Of a stretch of 35,275 bases of DNA, positions 33,953-35,275 are shown one piece after another (position 1 is the first letter of the stretch; each line of letters opens with the position of its first letter). The notes beneath the pieces are model-generated. The model worked only from the letters and a program-made list of their open reading frames with translations. It had not been told where the DNA came from and did no database searches. Source of the stretch: Lentisphaerota bacterium (GTDB lineage Bacteria; Verrucomicrobiota; Kiritimatiellia; JAAZAB01); contig JACPGM010000148.1 in assembly GCA_016188985.1 (NCBI GenBank), positions 1-35,275 on the forward strand. The letters are read 5' to 3'. A program made the translations under genes and the position numbers.

Positions 33953-34729
33953 ATGCCGATTCAGGAAGAATATAAAGTCAAACTGGAAGTATTCGAGGGT
34001 CCGCTGGATCTTCTGCTCTACCTGATCAAAAAGGATGAAGTGGATATCTATGACATCCCTATCGAGCTGATCACGCGCCAATACATGGAATATCTCAACT
34101 TGATGCGCCTGCTGGATTTTGACATCGCCGGCGAATTCCTGGTGATGGCGGCCACCTTGATGATGATCAAGAGCCGCATGCTCCTGCCGCCGGAAGAACG
34201 GCCCGAACTGGAACCCGAAGAAGATGACCCGCGCTGGGAACTGATCCGCCAGTTGATCGAATACAAGAAATTCAAGGATGCCGCCTCAAACCTGCAGGAG
34301 ATGGAAGCGCGAGCCAGCAATATGTTCCTGCATAACGCACCGGAGCCCGCCGGCGCGCTCAAACAACCGGGCGTCGGGCTGGAGGACGTTACGATTTTCG
34401 ACCTGATCGCGGCCTTTAACGAGGCGCTCAAACGCATCCCGGCCGACCAGGTCGGCGAAATCAAGGCCGAACGTTTCACCGTGGCCGATGGCATCGCCGC
34501 CATCCTCGAGCGCCTGCGCGAACATTCAGAGGTTGTCTTCGCCACCCTGTTCCAGCCGCTCAGTACGCGCCACGAAATTATTTTCACCTTCCTGGCGTTG
34601 CTGGAACTGATGCGCCTGCGCAAAGCAGTCGCCCGGCAGTCGGCCGCCTTCGGCGAGATTGTAATCGCGCGTCCGGAAACCCAACCGCAATCGTCCGCGT
34701 CAGATTCCAACGTTGCTTCAACTTCTTGA
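33953..34729 (+). CDS. scpA: Segregation and condensation protein A
   Basis: The 258-residue kleisin of the SMC-ScpA-ScpB condensin, which compacts and segregates the chromosome. The N-terminal SMC-neck-binding domain reads YKVKLEVFEGPLDLLLYLIK, then KDEVDIYDIPIELITRQYMEYL. The middle (about 83-150) is acidic and helical. The C-terminal winged helix (about 165-245, ITxxEGI-like FTVADGIAAILERLRE and IFTFLALLELMRL) binds the SMC head. Preceded by trpS, 8 bases apart, and followed by scpB, the usual partner. Confidence 0.93.
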   Translation: MPIQEEYKVKLEVFEGPLDLLLYLIKKDEVDIYDIPIELITRQYMEYLNLMRLLDFDIAGEFLVMAATLMMIKSRMLLPPEERPELEPEEDDPRWELIRQLIEYKKFKDAASNLQEMEARASNMFLHNAPEPAGALKQPGVGLEDVTIFDLIAAFNEALKRIPADQVGEIKAERFTVADGIAAILERLREHSEVVFATLFQPLSTRHEIIFTFLALLELMRLRKAVARQSAAFGEIVIARPETQPQSSASDSNVASTS

Positions 34730-34785
34730 AGCGCGGAATGGAAACGGCTATACAGAACGTCGTAAGTAATGCAGCATGACTTGAG

Positions 34786-34838
34786 GTAGGGACGGCTCGC
34801 CGAGCCGTCCGCGGCGCGCTCGGCGAGAGCGCCCTACC
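34786..34838. repeat. Paired 21-base palindromes flanked by GTAGG/CTACC
   Basis: GGACGGCTCG-C-CGAGCCGTCC (34790-34810, perfect) and GGCGCGCTCG-G-CGAGAGCGCC (34813-34833, one mismatch) lie between GTAGG and CTACC. It has the same architecture as 6234-6313, with different paired bases. It lies in the 170-base scpA-scpB gap. Confidence 0.75.
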
Positions 34839-34899
34839 AAAGTTCTAAATATTTTTGGCTAATTTTTTGTGGCAAAATAGTTTTGAAACTGGCTTTGTT

Positions 34900-35275
34900 A
34901 TGAGCGAAAAAAACCAATCATTAGCCGACGGCCAGAGCCCACTCGAGCTCAAACAAATTGTCGGCGGACTGCTCTTTGCCGCGCACAAGCCGCTTAACGT
35001 CGCCGAGTTGCGCGCGGCGCTAACCGGCGGCGACCAGAACGAGCCGGGCGGGCCCAATCCATTCGGCAAGGTCCAGGAGCGCGACATCCGCGCCGCCATT
35101 GAACAACTGCAGGCCGAGTTGACCGAACGCAAGCTGGGAATTATCCTTGCGGAAGTAGCCGGCCGCTTCCGGTTTCAGACCGATCCCACGGGCGGTCCCT
35201 GGGTGCGGCAGTTGCTCAATCTGGATAAACCTACGCGCCTTTCCAAGCCTGCTCTGGAAACCCTGGCGATTATCG
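34900..35275 (+). CDS. scpB: Segregation and condensation protein B, 5' part
   Basis: The first 125 codons of the ScpB subunit of the SMC condensin; the rest lies beyond the window. Two winged helices are expected: the first starts LELKQIVGGLLFAAHKPLNV, and the second begins at LSKPALETLAII, a hallmark ScpB motif, right at the edge. A Gly/Pro/Asn-rich insertion (GGDQNEPGGPNPFGKVQERD, about 43-62) in the first domain is not typical. The ATG at 34900 has no clear ribosome-binding site, and 170 bases with a palindrome repeat separate it from scpA. Confidence 0.9.
   Translation, partial: MSEKNQSLADGQSPLELKQIVGGLLFAAHKPLNVAELRAALTGGDQNEPGGPNPFGKVQERDIRAAIEQLQAELTERKLGIILAEVAGRFRFQTDPTGGPWVRQLLNLDKPTRLSKPALETLAII

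Overview
The window is bacterial chromosomal DNA, fairly rich in G+C, with genes on both strands but mostly on the minus strand. I see no rRNA, tRNA, CRISPR array, prophage or intact insertion sequence. A fused pyruvate dehydrogenase E1, a cytosolic-looking heparinase-type lyase next to a BNR sialidase-like protein, large secreted beta-propeller proteins and many dispersed intergenic palindromes would fit an uncultured member of the PVC group (Kiritimatiellota, Lentisphaerota or Verrucomicrobiota). That placement is an inference from gene content and was not tested by phylogeny.

Layout: (1) 1-3342, minus strand: a small secreted protein with its own promoter and terminator, then an envelope operon read from 3342 down to 887 (zinc-ribbon microprotein, YidD-like protein, TPR protein with a membrane hairpin domain, LolA-like periplasmic protein). 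(2) 3481-10666, minus strand: hom, lysC, cimA and valS, covering the aspartate pathway to homoserine, the citramalate entry to isoleucine, and valyl-tRNA charging. (3) 10836-15605: a sialidase-like protein and a heparinase II/III-like lyase (minus), then an isochorismatase-fold hydrolase (plus). (4) 15826-22214: two large secreted proteins that end in the same FN3 plus C-terminal module, on either side of an unusual MDR dehydrogenase. (5) 22246-27891, minus strand: rpoZ and a complete pyruvate dehydrogenase complex (fused E1 alpha-beta, E2, E3). (6) 28346-32329, minus strand: dnaK, groES, groEL, with a sigma-54-like promoter candidate in front of dnaK and hairpins behind groEL. (7) 32982-35275, plus strand: trpS, scpA and the start of scpB, cut by the window edge.

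The most unusual feature is a mosaic of short palindromic modules spread through the intergenic spaces. Modules nest inside one another, swap cores within a conserved frame, keep arm pairing while the arm bases change, and recur almost unchanged 9 kb apart (18540-18730 and 27985-28166). Five modules lie inside the coding sequence of the pyruvate dehydrogenase E2 gene, where they are read in frame as extra linker between the lipoyl domain and the E1/E3-binding domain. This is the best candidate here for something not well described.
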